Of a DNA stretch of 64,000 nucleotides, positions 1 to 7,839 are shown one piece after another. The notes under the pieces were generated by a model that ran no database searches, had not been told where the DNA came from, and was given only the letters and a program-made list of their open reading frames with translations. This DNA is from JACKIC01 sp964543795 (GTDB lineage: Bacteria > Planctomycetota > UBA1135 > UBA2386): the NCBI GenBank assembly GCA_964543795.1, contig CAZIZN010000028.1:17101-81100 (forward strand). Reading direction: 5' to 3'. Position 1 is the stretch's first letter. Each line of letters begins with the position of its first letter. A program made the translations under genes and the position numbers.

Positions 1-488
1 CCGAGCGCGAAGCCGTCGACGCCGACCGAGACGGGCTGCAGGCCCAGTTCCGTCAGGATGCGCGCATGGTCGGCGACGATCGTCTTCTTCGCCGCGACGA
101 GCAGGACCTTCATCTCCGGCTTGCCGGCCTGGTCGACGGTCGTGGCCAGCTTCTGGGCGTCGAGCTCGACCTCGTTGACGTCGAACGGGATGTACTTGTC
201 GGCCTCGAGGCGCACCGCCGAGAGCAGCTTGTCCTCCGCCATCTCGGCCATGCTCACGTAGCGGAAGACGACGTTCTTGCCGCTGACCGCGGTGGCGACC
301 CGCTTGCTGCGGAAGCGCGCCACGCGCATCAGTTCGGCGATCGCGTCCTGCCGCGCGCCTTCGTTGGGGACCTCGATCTGGGCGTAACCCGAGATCACAT
401 GGTCGTACTTGTCACGAGTGAGTTCGACGGCCTTGATGCAGGTGCTGCCGATGTCGAGACCCACGATGCTCTTTCGCTGCTTCAGCAT
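1..488 (-). CDS. pilM: Type IV pilus assembly protein PilM, N-terminal part (cut by window edge)
   Basis: The first 162 codons are present and the gene continues beyond position 1. The N-terminus has the actin-like ATPase phosphate-1 motif in the form VGLDIGSTCIKAVEL (residues 9-23), which fits PilM (usually LDIGSSSIKAVEL) better than FtsA. PilM is the cytoplasmic actin-fold protein that binds the PilN tail in type IV pilus and type II secretion platforms. The ATG at 486-488 is preceded by a good GGAGGA ribosome binding site about 10 bases upstream, which fixes the start. It lies about 310 bases downstream of the HPr gene on the same strand, so it probably has its own promoter. PilM is my best call; another actin-like ATPase is possible because only the N-terminal third is visible. 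Confidence 0.75.
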   Translation of the reverse strand, partial: MLKQRKSIVGLDIGSTCIKAVELTRDKYDHVISGYAQIEVPNEGARQDAIAELMRVARFRSKRVATAVSGKNVVFRYVSMAEMAEDKLLSAVRLEADKYIPFDVNEVELDAQKLATTVDQAGKPEMKVLLVAAKKTIVADHARILTELGLQPVSVGVDGFAL

Positions 489-801
489 GACGACTGGCCT
501 TCCTCCGGGGGATGCCCGCTTCCGGCGCGCTATCGGCACACGGCCCGACCCGGATTGAGCCCATCCCCGCGGCACCCTCCCGCCGGCACGGAACCGCCGG
601 CGCCACGACGGAACCGGCGGGTCGGCGCCCGGGGCCCGCGGTCGCGACGCACACGGCGCCAGCAACGCGCCGCCGATGGCGGGTCCGATCCGAGACGATC
701 CGCGGCAGCGGCCGGAGCGGCGCCCCCTGCGTCCGGCGCCGGGCGCACCCGGCCCGTGCGGCGCCTCGCGGCCGCCGGCGGCGGCGATCAGTCCGCCCGT
801 C
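489..801. other. Intergenic region between pilM and HPr
   Basis: No gene is supported in these 313 bases. The region is extremely GC-rich. A short hairpin (CCGGG/CCCGG, loop of four) lies at 739-752, and a GCCGCC/GGCGGC palindrome lies near 770-785 just past the HPr stop. Neither is followed by a T-tract, so any terminator role is unproven. A pilM promoter is expected near 500-560 but no convincing -35/-10 pair is visible. Confidence 0.5.
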
Positions 802-1089
802 TCACTCCTCGCCGAAGTTCGCCTGGACCAGTTCGGCCAGGGCGCGCAGCATGTCCTCGGCGTCGGGGCCGTTGGCGACCAGCTCGAGCTCGGCACCGCA
901 CTCGGCCGCCAGCATCATCATGCCCATGATGGACTTGCCATCGACGCGCTCGTCCTGGTCGGTGCGGCCCACCTGGATGCTCGACGCGTAGGCGTTCGCG
1001 GTCTGCACGAACAGGTGCGCCGGACGGGCATGCAGACCGTGCCGGTTCGTCAATACGACGCGTGCGACGCGCGGCGGCCAATCGCTCAT
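802..1089 (-). CDS. ptsH: HPr family phosphocarrier protein
   Basis: This 95-residue protein has the size and motifs of HPr, the histidine phosphocarrier of the phosphotransferase system. The active-site motif HGLHARPA spans residues 17-24, with His20 as the phosphoryl acceptor. The regulatory-serine region GKSIMGMMML follows, with Ser53 at the position of Ser46. The ATG at 1089 overlaps the stop of the upstream IIA gene by four bases (ATGA), indicating translational coupling. No enzyme I, sugar permease or HPr kinase is in the window, so a regulatory role is more likely than sugar uptake here. Family assignment is secure; partner assignment is inference. Confidence 0.93.
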   Translation of the reverse strand: MSDWPPRVARVVLTNRHGLHARPAHLFVQTANAYASSIQVGRTDQDERVDGKSIMGMMMLAAECGAELELVANGPDAEDMLRALAELVQANFGEE

Positions 1090-1556
1090 GCCCGGGCTCC
1101 GGGCACCATCTCGCGCAGCAGGTCCCGCATCGCGTCCGCATCCTCGGCCTCGGCCAGGAAGCGCCGGAAGTCCGTGTTGCGCGCCAGGGTCGAGATCCAG
1201 CGCAGGCACTGCAGGTGCTTCTCGGGTTCGCTCGTCGGAGAGACCAGCAGGAACAGGATCGTCACGGACCGGCCGTCGATGGCCTGCCACTCGAGTCCCG
1301 GCGAACACCGGGCGACGACGAGCGCGACTTCCGTGATGTCGTCGCTCTTCACGTGCGGCACGGCGACGCCGTTGCCGAGTCCCGTGCTGCCGATCGCCTC
1401 CCGATCCGCGAGCTTCTTCGCCAGCGGCTTGTGGGCCTTGGCGGGCACCGCGGAGCGCTCCAGCGCTGCGCCGAGCAGTTCCTTGAGCGCGGCTTCCTTG
1501 CTGGTGGCAGTGAGGGCGGGCAGGACGGCCGCAGATTCGACCAACCGGGCAATCAT
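1086..1556 (-). CDS. PTS EIIA domain protein (fructose/nitrogen-regulatory type, PtsN-like)
   Basis: A stand-alone 156-residue EIIA-Fru/Ntr domain. The family signature around the phosphorylated histidine is clear: GSTGLGNGVAVPH at residues 56-68, with His68 as the acceptor. No membrane IIB or IIC domain is attached, which points to the PtsN-type regulatory proteins rather than a sugar transporter. It is coupled to the HPr gene by a four-base overlap and lies 297 bases below hpf, the usual company of PtsN-like proteins in many bacteria. Whether it regulates potassium transport, nitrogen metabolism or cell envelope genes cannot be told from sequence. The 297 bases upstream (1557-1853) hold no recognisable gene. 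Confidence 0.9.
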   Translation of the reverse strand: MIARLVESAAVLPALTATSKEAALKELLGAALERSAVPAKAHKPLAKKLADREAIGSTGLGNGVAVPHVKSDDITEVALVVARCSPGLEWQAIDGRSVTILFLLVSPTSEPEKHLQCLRWISTLARNTDFRRFLAEAEDADAMRDLLREMVPGARA

Positions 1557-1853
1557 GGCGGCAGTGTGGGGAAACGGTCCGCACGGCGCAACGACTGGCT
1601 TGGCGGCCGCAGGATCCGGGCCCGACGGGGCCGAACTGCGCCGGGGACCCGCTCGTTCCCCGGCGTCCGGCCACCGGCCGAGGAGTCCGCGCAGCCATGG
1701 CCGCCTCGCGGCCGGCCGCCGCGTCGCATGCGCGGTCCACCGGCATGGATCCGACCGAGGCGCGTGACCCCGCCGGCCACGGCGGCACGGCGCCGCACGG
1801 CCGCGGCCGAGAAGGAGTCGAGGGGAAGGCGTCGCGGCTGCAGACGGCCCGGC

Positions 1854-2279
1854 TCAGGAGCGCAGGGACTTGCGCACGACCTCTTCGTAGGTCTCCTCTT
1901 CGCCCTTGCGGGCCTTCGCCCCGCCGCGCGGCTTCGCCGCCGCCGCCCGCGCCGCCTTGGCGCCGGGCACCTTGTGGTCCTTGCGCTTCTCCTTCTGCTT
2001 GCGCAACTGGGCCTGGAGCTTGTCGACGAGCAGATCGATCGTGCCCGAGAAGGAGGTGCCCCTTCCCTTGGCGACGATCGGGGCGCCGCGTCGGCGGTGC
2101 ACGACGAGTTCGATCTCCGGGTTCTTGTGGGCGTTGTCGGCGACGACCTCGATGCGCGTGAGGCTGTCGTGGTAGTGCGACAGGCGCGAGAGCTTGCGCG
2201 CCGCGTGCGTCTGCATGCGCTCGGAGATGTGCTCGTGACGGCCCTTGAACTCGATCGTGACGTCCGTTTCTTCGCTCAT
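1854..2279 (-). CDS. hpf: Ribosome hibernation-promoting factor, HPF/RaiA family (short form with basic tail)
   Basis: The 141-residue product starts with the compact HPF/YfiA fold: VTIEFKGRHEHISERMQTHAARKLSRL-like segments near residues 7-33, then the RIEVVADNAHKNPEIELVVH strand region. Such proteins bind in the decoding centre of the 30S subunit and inactivate ribosomes during stress or stationary phase. The protein lacks the C-terminal dimerisation domain of long HPF. Instead residues 90-141 form a Lys/Arg/Ala-rich tail ending in a short acidic stretch (EEETYEE). It sits between murB and the PTS genes, all leftward, in a neighbourhood resembling the rpoN-hpf-ptsN arrangement but without rpoN. 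Confidence 0.9.
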   Translation of the reverse strand: MSEETDVTIEFKGRHEHISERMQTHAARKLSRLSHYHDSLTRIEVVADNAHKNPEIELVVHRRRGAPIVAKGRGTSFSGTIDLLVDKLQAQLRKQKEKRKDHKVPGAKAARAAAAKPRGGAKARKGEEETYEEVVRKSLRS

Positions 2280-2415
2280 GACTTGCTCGGTACTGCGGGC
2301 CGCACGGTATCGGCAGCCTGCGGCGACGCGATCAGAAATCCGCGCTTCGTCGCGGGCCTCGCGCGCCTCTCGGCGCCGCTCGTCGCGAGGCCGGCGCGGT
2401 CCGGGCGGCGCCGCT

Positions 2416-3327
2416 TCACCCGCCGGATGGCTCGAAGCCCCAGAACTTGACCTCTGCCTCCAGTTCGACGCCGAACTCCTCGCGGACCCGGCGGCGCACC
2501 TCCTGCATCAGCGCGACGAAGTCCGCGGCCGTGCCCCCGCCTTCGTTGACGAAGTAGTTGGCGTGCAGGCCGCTGACCTCGATGGCGCCGATGCGCAGCG
2601 TCTTGCAGCCGGCTCGCTCGATGAGCCGGCCGGCCGCGTCGCCCGGCGGGTTGCGGAACACGCAGCCGACGCTGCGCTGCGACACCGGCTGCGTGGCGTT
2701 GCGCTTCTTCAGCGACGCCGCGAAGCGTTCGAAGATCCGCTGCGGATCGTCGGGTTCGAGGCCGAACGTCGCCTGCAGCACGATCGCCCCTTGGAGCCGT
2801 CCGTCGCGATAGACCGGCGCGAATCGGTCCGGGCCGCGCACGGCGATCGAACCGTCCGGCTCGACCACGGTCAGCGAACGCAACACGTCGAACGTCTCGC
2901 CGTCGCGGGTGCCGGCGTTCATCGCCACGGCCCCCCCGACCATCGCCGGGATGCCCGTCAGGCGTTCGAGGCCGGAGAGGCCGACCTCCTTGGTCGCGCG
3001 CAGCAGACCGGGCAACGTACAACCGGCCCCGGCGGTGACCAGGTCCCGGTCGCGCACGATGCGGTTGAGGCTGGCGAGGTGCATCACGGCGCCGCGCACG
3101 CCGGCGTCGGCGACCACCACGTTGCTGCCGCCGCCGAGTACGCGCAGCGGAACGCCGAGTTCGCTGCAGGCCCGGACGGCCAGGGCCGCGTCTTCCTCGG
3201 CGTAGGGCTCGAGGAACCAGTCGGCAGGACCACCGATGCGCAGGTGCATGAACGGCGCGAGCGGCACGTTCTGGCGCACGGCGCCCCGCATGTCGGCGAG
3301 CGCGGCGCGAAGATCAGAGGTGGGCAA
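2416..3327 (-). CDS. murB: UDP-N-acetylenolpyruvoylglucosamine reductase MurB
   Basis: MurB reduces UDP-GlcNAc-enolpyruvate to UDP-MurNAc with NADPH and FAD. The FAD-binding PP-loop region is plain (LRIGGPADW, then VLGGGSNVVVADAGVRG), as are the GIPAMVGGAVAMNAG motif, the catalytic serine region (SVGCVFRNPPG) and the C-terminal substrate domain with the FVNEGGGTAADF segment. I place the start at a TTG (3325-3327) because a GGAGGAG ribosome site sits just upstream and the encoded N-terminus matches the usual MurB length. The first ATG, at 3291, would clip about 12 residues. The TTG start lies inside the end of murC (14-base overlap), so the genes are tightly coupled. Length is 303 residues. 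Confidence 0.94.
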   Translation of the reverse strand: MPTSDLRAALADMRGAVRQNVPLAPFMHLRIGGPADWFLEPYAEEDAALAVRACSELGVPLRVLGGGSNVVVADAGVRGAVMHLASLNRIVRDRDLVTAGAGCTLPGLLRATKEVGLSGLERLTGIPAMVGGAVAMNAGTRDGETFDVLRSLTVVEPDGSIAVRGPDRFAPVYRDGRLQGAIVLQATFGLEPDDPQRIFERFAASLKKRNATQPVSQRSVGCVFRNPPGDAAGRLIERAGCKTLRIGAIEVSGLHANYFVNEGGGTAADFVALMQEVRRRVREEFGVELEAEVKFWGFEPSGG

Positions 3328-4753
3328 GCACTCCTCCCATCGCGAGATCGATGTCGCCGGCCCCGAGCAGCAGCACGACGTCGCCGGTGCGCGCCACCCG
3401 GGCCACCGCCGCCGGCAGCGCGGCGACTGCGCCCGCGCACTCGCTCCTCCCTCCGGCCGCGCACACCGCATCGACGAGGTCCTTCGCCGAGACCGACGCC
3501 TTCATCTCGGCGCTCTCGCGCGCACCGTAGATGTCGACGATCAGCGTGCGGTCCGCGCGGGCGAGCGCCTCGGCGAACTCGGGCAGCAGACACAACGTGC
3601 GCTGGAACTGGTGCGGCTGGAACGCCACCACGAGGCGACGGCCGGGGAACCGGCGCCGCGCGGCGTCGAGCACCACGCGAATCTCGGCGGGGTGGTGGGC
3701 GTAGTCGTTGACGAGCGTGTTGCCGGCCGGGCCCCTGTGCAGTTCGAAGCGGCGCCGCACGCCGCCGAACGCGGCGATCCCCGGGCAGGCGGCCTCGGCG
3801 TCGACGCCGGCGGCGTGGGCGAGGCCGAGCGCGAAGAGCGCGTTGTGCACGTTGTGGCGGCCCGTGATCGACAGCTGGACGCGCGGCAGACGGCGACCTT
3901 CGACGACGGGCACGAACGAGAACCTGCCGAGGTCGTCGCGCACGTCCAGCGCCCGGATGTCGGGCCACAGGCCGCTGCCGACGGTGAGGATGCGCATGTC
4001 GCTGCGCAGAGTGGCCAGCACCGCCTTCGGCACCGACTCGTCCACGAGCGCGACGCCACCCGGCCGCACCCGCGCGAGGTAGCCGGCGAATGCATCGACG
4101 AGTTCCCCGGTCGACGGATAGCAGTCGAAGTGGTCGTGGTCGACGTTGAGGATCGCCGCGCAGAGCGGGCGCAGGTTGTGGAAGCTGCGATTGAACTCGC
4201 AGGCCTCGACGACGAACTCCGGGCTGGCACCGGCGTGGCCGTTGCCGCCGAGTTCGGGCACCTCGCCGCCGATCAGGTGCGCCGGATCGACGCCCGCGGC
4301 CCGCAGGCCCGCGACGGTGAGGCCCGTCGTCGTGGTCTTGCCGTGCGTACCGCCGATCGCGAGGGTGCGCCGACCTTCACTGAGCCGGCCCACGGCCTCG
4401 GCATAGAGCAGCGACGTGAAGCCTCGCCGCACGCACTCCTGCACCTCGGGGTCCGCCGGGGAGACCGCCGCACTACGGATCACGTAGCCGTCTTCGCCGG
4501 CGATGCGTTCGGGTCGGCAGCCGACCCACAGTTCGCAGCCCGCCGAGATCAGGCCCTCGAACAGCGCCCCGGTCGTGGCATCGCTGCCGGTCACCTCGGC
4601 GCCGCAGCCGCGCAGCAGCCTGGCCAGGCCGCTCATGCCCGCCCCGCCGACGCCGACGAAGTGGAGCCGCCGGCTGGCGAAGCTCGTGCCCGGCAGCCCG
4701 GAACTGGTCCGCGGCGCCGGTTCGGCGGCTCGCTCGACCACCGCGTCGTTCAT
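3314..4753 (-). CDS. murC: UDP-N-acetylmuramate--L-alanine ligase MurC
   Basis: A 479-residue Mur ligase that adds L-Ala to UDP-MurNAc. The N-terminal Rossmann domain carries HFVGVGGAGMSGLA near residues 31-44. The ATP loop GGTHGKTTT is at 134-142, and the central domain contains the NVDHDHFD metal/substrate region. The C-terminal domain has the NDYAHHPAEI motif, diagnostic of MurC rather than MurD/E/F. An about 28-residue low-complexity N-terminus precedes the first strand. The ATG overlaps the murG stop by four bases (ATGA). Order murG-murC-murB is typical of dcw clusters, but no ddl follows. Confidence 0.96.
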   Translation of the reverse strand: MNDAVVERAAEPAPRTSSGLPGTSFASRRLHFVGVGGAGMSGLARLLRGCGAEVTGSDATTGALFEGLISAGCELWVGCRPERIAGEDGYVIRSAAVSPADPEVQECVRRGFTSLLYAEAVGRLSEGRRTLAIGGTHGKTTTTGLTVAGLRAAGVDPAHLIGGEVPELGGNGHAGASPEFVVEACEFNRSFHNLRPLCAAILNVDHDHFDCYPSTGELVDAFAGYLARVRPGGVALVDESVPKAVLATLRSDMRILTVGSGLWPDIRALDVRDDLGRFSFVPVVEGRRLPRVQLSITGRHNVHNALFALGLAHAAGVDAEAACPGIAAFGGVRRRFELHRGPAGNTLVNDYAHHPAEIRVVLDAARRRFPGRRLVVAFQPHQFQRTLCLLPEFAEALARADRTLIVDIYGARESAEMKASVSAKDLVDAVCAAGGRSECAGAVAALPAAVARVARTGDVVLLLGAGDIDLAMGGVLAHL

Positions 4754-5946
4754 GCCGCCCCCTCGCTGGACAGCCGCTCGCCGCCGACGTGCGTGGGCTG
4801 CGACCATCCGGCCGCGGCCTCCATGTCCTCGACGATGCACCGTGACGCGTCGGCTCGATGAAGGACACGGGCGCGTTCGCCCATGGCCACGAGGCGCGGA
4901 CGGTCGCGCAGCAGGTCGGTGAACAGGTCCCGCAACAACGCCACGGTGAGGTCCCGCTCGCCGATGATGCGCGCGGCACCGGCGTTCGCCAGCACCTCGG
5001 CGTTGCGCAGCTGCTGCTGGTCGCGGTGGTGCGGGTACGGCACGACGACGGCGGCCCGGCCGGCGGCGCACAGTTCGGCCACCGTGGTGCCACCGCCCCT
5101 GCAGACCACGAGATCCGCGGCGGCGAACATGCGGTCGACGTCGAGCGCGACCGGACGCACCTGGGCGCGCACACGGGCCCCGGCCGCGGCATAGAGCCGG
5201 CGCACCGCGTCGTCGTTGCCGAGGCCGGACAGGTGCAGCACCTGCACGGGGAACGGCAGCTGCACGAGGGCCTCGGGCACGACGGCGTTCAGCGCCCGCG
5301 CACCCTGGCTGCCCCCGGTCACCACCACCACGGGCAGGCCGTCGACGAGGCCCAGCGCTTCGCGCGCCGTGCGTCGATCGATTCTACCGAACTCGGGCCG
5401 CACGGGCGTACCCGTGAGCCGGCTGCGTGTGCTCGCGCCGCCGCGAACGGAGAGGCCGTGGTAGATGCGCAACGCCCAAGGCAACAGCCACCGGTTGGCG
5501 CGACCGACGACGGCATTCTGCTCGAGCAGGAAGAGCGGCAGCCCGAGGCTGCGTGCGGCCAGCCCGACGGGCAACGACGGACGCCCTCCCGTGCTGACCA
5601 CGCAGTCGACGCGCCGCTCGCGCAGCATGCGCCGCGCCGCGAGCGTCGAACGGGCCAGCCACAGCGGCACGGCCCAACGCGACGGCCGGCCGCCCGGCAG
5701 CGAGATCTCCGCCAGGTCCGGCAGTTCCCGGCGCAGGATCTCGCGCTCGACTTCGCGGCCCTCCGTCACCAGCAACGGCGCGTGCCCTCGCGCGCGCAGG
5801 GTGCGCGCCAACACGAGCGCCGGCAGCAGGTGGCCGCCGGTGCCGCCGCTGACGAGGCAGATGCGCCGGCCCATGGCGCTGGCGGCCGGCGGCTGGCAAG
5901 CGGCTTCCGCCGGACGGGCGGCGTCCACGTCGTGCGGAGCCTTCAC
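4750..5946 (-). CDS. murG: UDP-GlcNAc--MurNAc-pentapeptide-lipid transferase MurG
   Basis: MurG makes lipid II from lipid I on the inner face of the cytoplasmic membrane. The protein has the GGTGGH donor/lipid loop at residues 34-39, the second glycine motif GGSQGARALN, and the nucleotide-sugar binding segment CRGGGTTVAELCAAGRAAVVVPYPHHRDQQQLRNA-like stretch near the C-terminal half. The start used is a GTG at 5946, overlapping the LysM-gene stop by four bases. It adds 24 residues before an alternative ATG (MGRRICLVSGG), where most MurG proteins begin. The internal start is possible. Full length otherwise; 398 residues from the GTG. Confidence 0.94.
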   Translation of the reverse strand: MKAPHDVDAARPAEAACQPPAASAMGRRICLVSGGTGGHLLPALVLARTLRARGHAPLLVTEGREVEREILRRELPDLAEISLPGGRPSRWAVPLWLARSTLAARRMLRERRVDCVVSTGGRPSLPVGLAARSLGLPLFLLEQNAVVGRANRWLLPWALRIYHGLSVRGGASTRSRLTGTPVRPEFGRIDRRTAREALGLVDGLPVVVVTGGSQGARALNAVVPEALVQLPFPVQVLHLSGLGNDDAVRRLYAAAGARVRAQVRPVALDVDRMFAAADLVVCRGGGTTVAELCAAGRAAVVVPYPHHRDQQQLRNAEVLANAGAARIIGERDLTVALLRDLFTDLLRDRPRLVAMGERARVLHRADASRCIVEDMEAAAGWSQPTHVGGERLSSEGAA

Positions 5947-6665
5947 TTGGCAGGCAGCAGGATGGAGCGGCCGATCTTGAGGCTGCGTGCGTCGAGGCCG
6001 GGGTTCAGGCGCTCGATCTCCTTGCGGCGCCGGTGGTCGCGCAGTTCGCGGCGCGCGATGCCCTCGAGCGTGTCGCCCTGGGCGATGACGTAGCTGCGGG
6101 TGCCGGCCGCGACCGGCGCGGCCTCGTTCTTCTTGCCGGCTCCCAGCACGCGGTCGATCTCCGCCGGCGTCGGCAGGAGGATCTCGGTGCCGAGCTGCAT
6201 CGTTCGCGCATCGACCTTCGGATTGAGGCGCACCAGCTCGGCGATCAGCTTCGGCGACCCGAGCTTGCGGGCGATGCTGTCGAAGGTGTCGCCGCGCACG
6301 ATGACGTGCGTCGTGCGGACCGGCGGCGGCGGTTCCTTGCCGGGCTCCGTCCTGGGCTCCGTCCTGGGCTCCGTCTTGGGCTCAGGATCGGGGACCAGCT
6401 CACCCTTCGCCACGGGCGGCGCTCCGCCGCCGGGAGGCTGCACCTTCGGCTTCTCTTCCTCGGTCAGGAAGATGTCGAGCAGCTTGTCGCCGCCGAGCGT
6501 CGCCTCGCTGGGGTTGCCGCCCTTCGGACCGCGGCCCGAGGCCTCGAGCACCGCGGACTGCGGACGCTGCACCGGCACGTCGCCGCCGCCCCAGATGGCG
6601 ACGCCGAGGATCAAGAAGATGACGAGACAGAGCACATAGAGGCCGTATTTCTCGAGTTGGCCCAT
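5943..6665 (-). CDS. Membrane-anchored protein with two LysM domains
   Basis: This 240-residue protein has one N-terminal membrane helix (about residues 7-26), a long proline/acidic linker and two LysM peptidoglycan-binding modules at roughly residues 118-165 and 189-239. Both modules show the GDTxxxIAR and LNPxxDAR...LxIGxxILLP pattern. It is predicted to sit in the inner membrane with the LysM modules in the periplasm, binding glycan strands. The ATG at 6665 has GGGAGGG close upstream; a GTG one codon earlier is less well placed. The gene is inserted between ftsW and murG, where murD or nothing is usual, which suggests a role in division or septal wall synthesis. No catalytic domain is visible. 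Confidence 0.85.
   Translation of the reverse strand: MGQLEKYGLYVLCLVIFLILGVAIWGGGDVPVQRPQSAVLEASGRGPKGGNPSEATLGGDKLLDIFLTEEEKPKVQPPGGGAPPVAKGELVPDPEPKTEPRTEPRTEPGKEPPPPVRTTHVIVRGDTFDSIARKLGSPKLIAELVRLNPKVDARTMQLGTEILLPTPAEIDRVLGAGKKNEAAPVAAGTRSYVIAQGDTLEGIARRELRDHRRRKEIERLNPGLDARSLKIGRSILLPAK
6342..6383 (-). repeat. 12-bp tandem repeat inside the LysM gene linker
   Basis: A 12-bp unit (gggctccgtcct on the plus strand) is repeated about three and a half times. It encodes the TEPR-type repeats of the linker between the membrane helix and the first LysM module. The unit is a multiple of three, so copy-number change would lengthen or shorten the linker without a frameshift. Confidence 0.8.
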
Positions 6666-6705
6666 CACACCCTCCCAGAACGGAATCGGAACGAAGCTGA
6701 CCGGA

Positions 6706-7839
6706 TCATGCGCGCGCGAGCTCGGACCGGGTCGTGAACCCCGCCTGGTCGGCGCGCGCGGCGTTGCCGATGAGGCCCACCGCGGCGAGACAGAAGACGA
6801 GACTCGTACCGCCCGTGCTCACGAAGGGCAGATCGATGCCCTTCGCCGGCGCCCACCCGCTGACCACGAGCAGGTTCACCGCTGCTTGCATGCAGATCAT
6901 CACAGAGTAACCGCACACCAGGCTGCGAAGAAAGGGATCGCGCACTTTGCAGACGATGCGGAAGCCGAGGTAGCCGAAGGCCGAGAACGCGCCGAGCACG
7001 AACAGCGACCCCAGATACCCGAGTTCCTCGGCGACGATCGCGAACACGAAGTCGTTGTTGGCTTCGGGCACGAAGCCCATCTTCATCCAACCCTGGCCGA
7101 GGCCGCGGCCGAACAGGCCGCCCGAGCCGACGGCGATGAGTCCGAGCCCCACCTGCGAGTCGGCCGTCGCACTGCCGAACTCGCTGAGGCGGTTGCGAAC
7201 GTATTCGTGGCGCAAGGCGACCGCCGCGAACGCGGCCATGCCGGCCAGGCCCAGCGGCAGGAAGTGCAGGAAGCGGACGCCGGCGACCATCGCCATGACG
7301 CTCGCGAGCACCAGCACGATCAGGGCGTTGCCGTTGTCGGGCTGCACCATGAGGGCCGCGGCGAGCAGGGCGGGCCAGACCATCGCCGGCAGGAAGCCGC
7401 GCCGGAACGTGTCGACTGCGGGACCGGCCTTGGCGAGCGTCCAGGCGATCGCCACCACCATGCAGAAGCGCGCCGGCTCGACGGGCTGGAACTGCATGCC
7501 GGCGAACTTGATCCAGCGACCGGCGCCCTTGGTGTCGCCGAGCAGTTTCGCGAGCACGCAGCAGGCGGTCGCGGCCAGGAAGGCCGGCACGGCGACGCGG
7601 CGCACCCACGAGATCGGCAACAGCGCGGCGAGCAGGAACGCGATCATGCCGACGAGCAGCTTGCCGCCCTGCGACTTCATCGCCGCGATCGCACCGACGT
7701 CCCAGCGCGAACCCACGACCGAAACCGCCATGACGAGGCCGAGACAGCACAGCGCGACGGTGACCAGCATGAGCCAGTCGAGTTCGCGGATGCTGGGGCC
7801 GTTCGCAGCAGCCTGACGCGGTGGCGACGCAGCGGTCAT
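6706..7839 (-). CDS. ftsW: SEDS-family peptidoglycan glycosyltransferase FtsW
   Basis: A 377-residue polytopic membrane protein of the SEDS family, which polymerises lipid II into glycan strands together with a class B penicillin-binding protein. Visible signatures are GAGRWIKF with QPVEPARF (about residues 105-124), QPDNG (166-170), FVFAIVAEELG (264-274) with the conserved acidic pair, and the late PFVSTGGTSL segment. The ATG overlaps the mraY stop by one base. Its position beside ftsI and mraY argues for FtsW (septal) over RodA (elongation). Note that murD, usually between mraY and ftsW, is absent. Confidence 0.93.
   Translation of the reverse strand: MTAASPPRQAAANGPSIRELDWLMLVTVALCCLGLVMAVSVVGSRWDVGAIAAMKSQGGKLLVGMIAFLLAALLPISWVRRVAVPAFLAATACCVLAKLLGDTKGAGRWIKFAGMQFQPVEPARFCMVVAIAWTLAKAGPAVDTFRRGFLPAMVWPALLAAALMVQPDNGNALIVLVLASVMAMVAGVRFLHFLPLGLAGMAAFAAVALRHEYVRNRLSEFGSATADSQVGLGLIAVGSGGLFGRGLGQGWMKMGFVPEANNDFVFAIVAEELGYLGSLFVLGAFSAFGYLGFRIVCKVRDPFLRSLVCGYSVMICMQAAVNLLVVSGWAPAKGIDLPFVSTGGTSLVFCLAAVGLIGNAARADQAGFTTRSELARA

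Noticed and set aside
1..488. Left-edge gene as ftsA, which would fit the nearby dcw cluster
   Set aside because: The nucleotide loop reads DIGSTCIKAVEL, typical of PilM, rather than the FtsA DIGTTK form.
6342..6383. CRISPR or other repeat array in the LysM gene
   Set aside because: The repeats are short, direct, contiguous and coding; there are no spacers.
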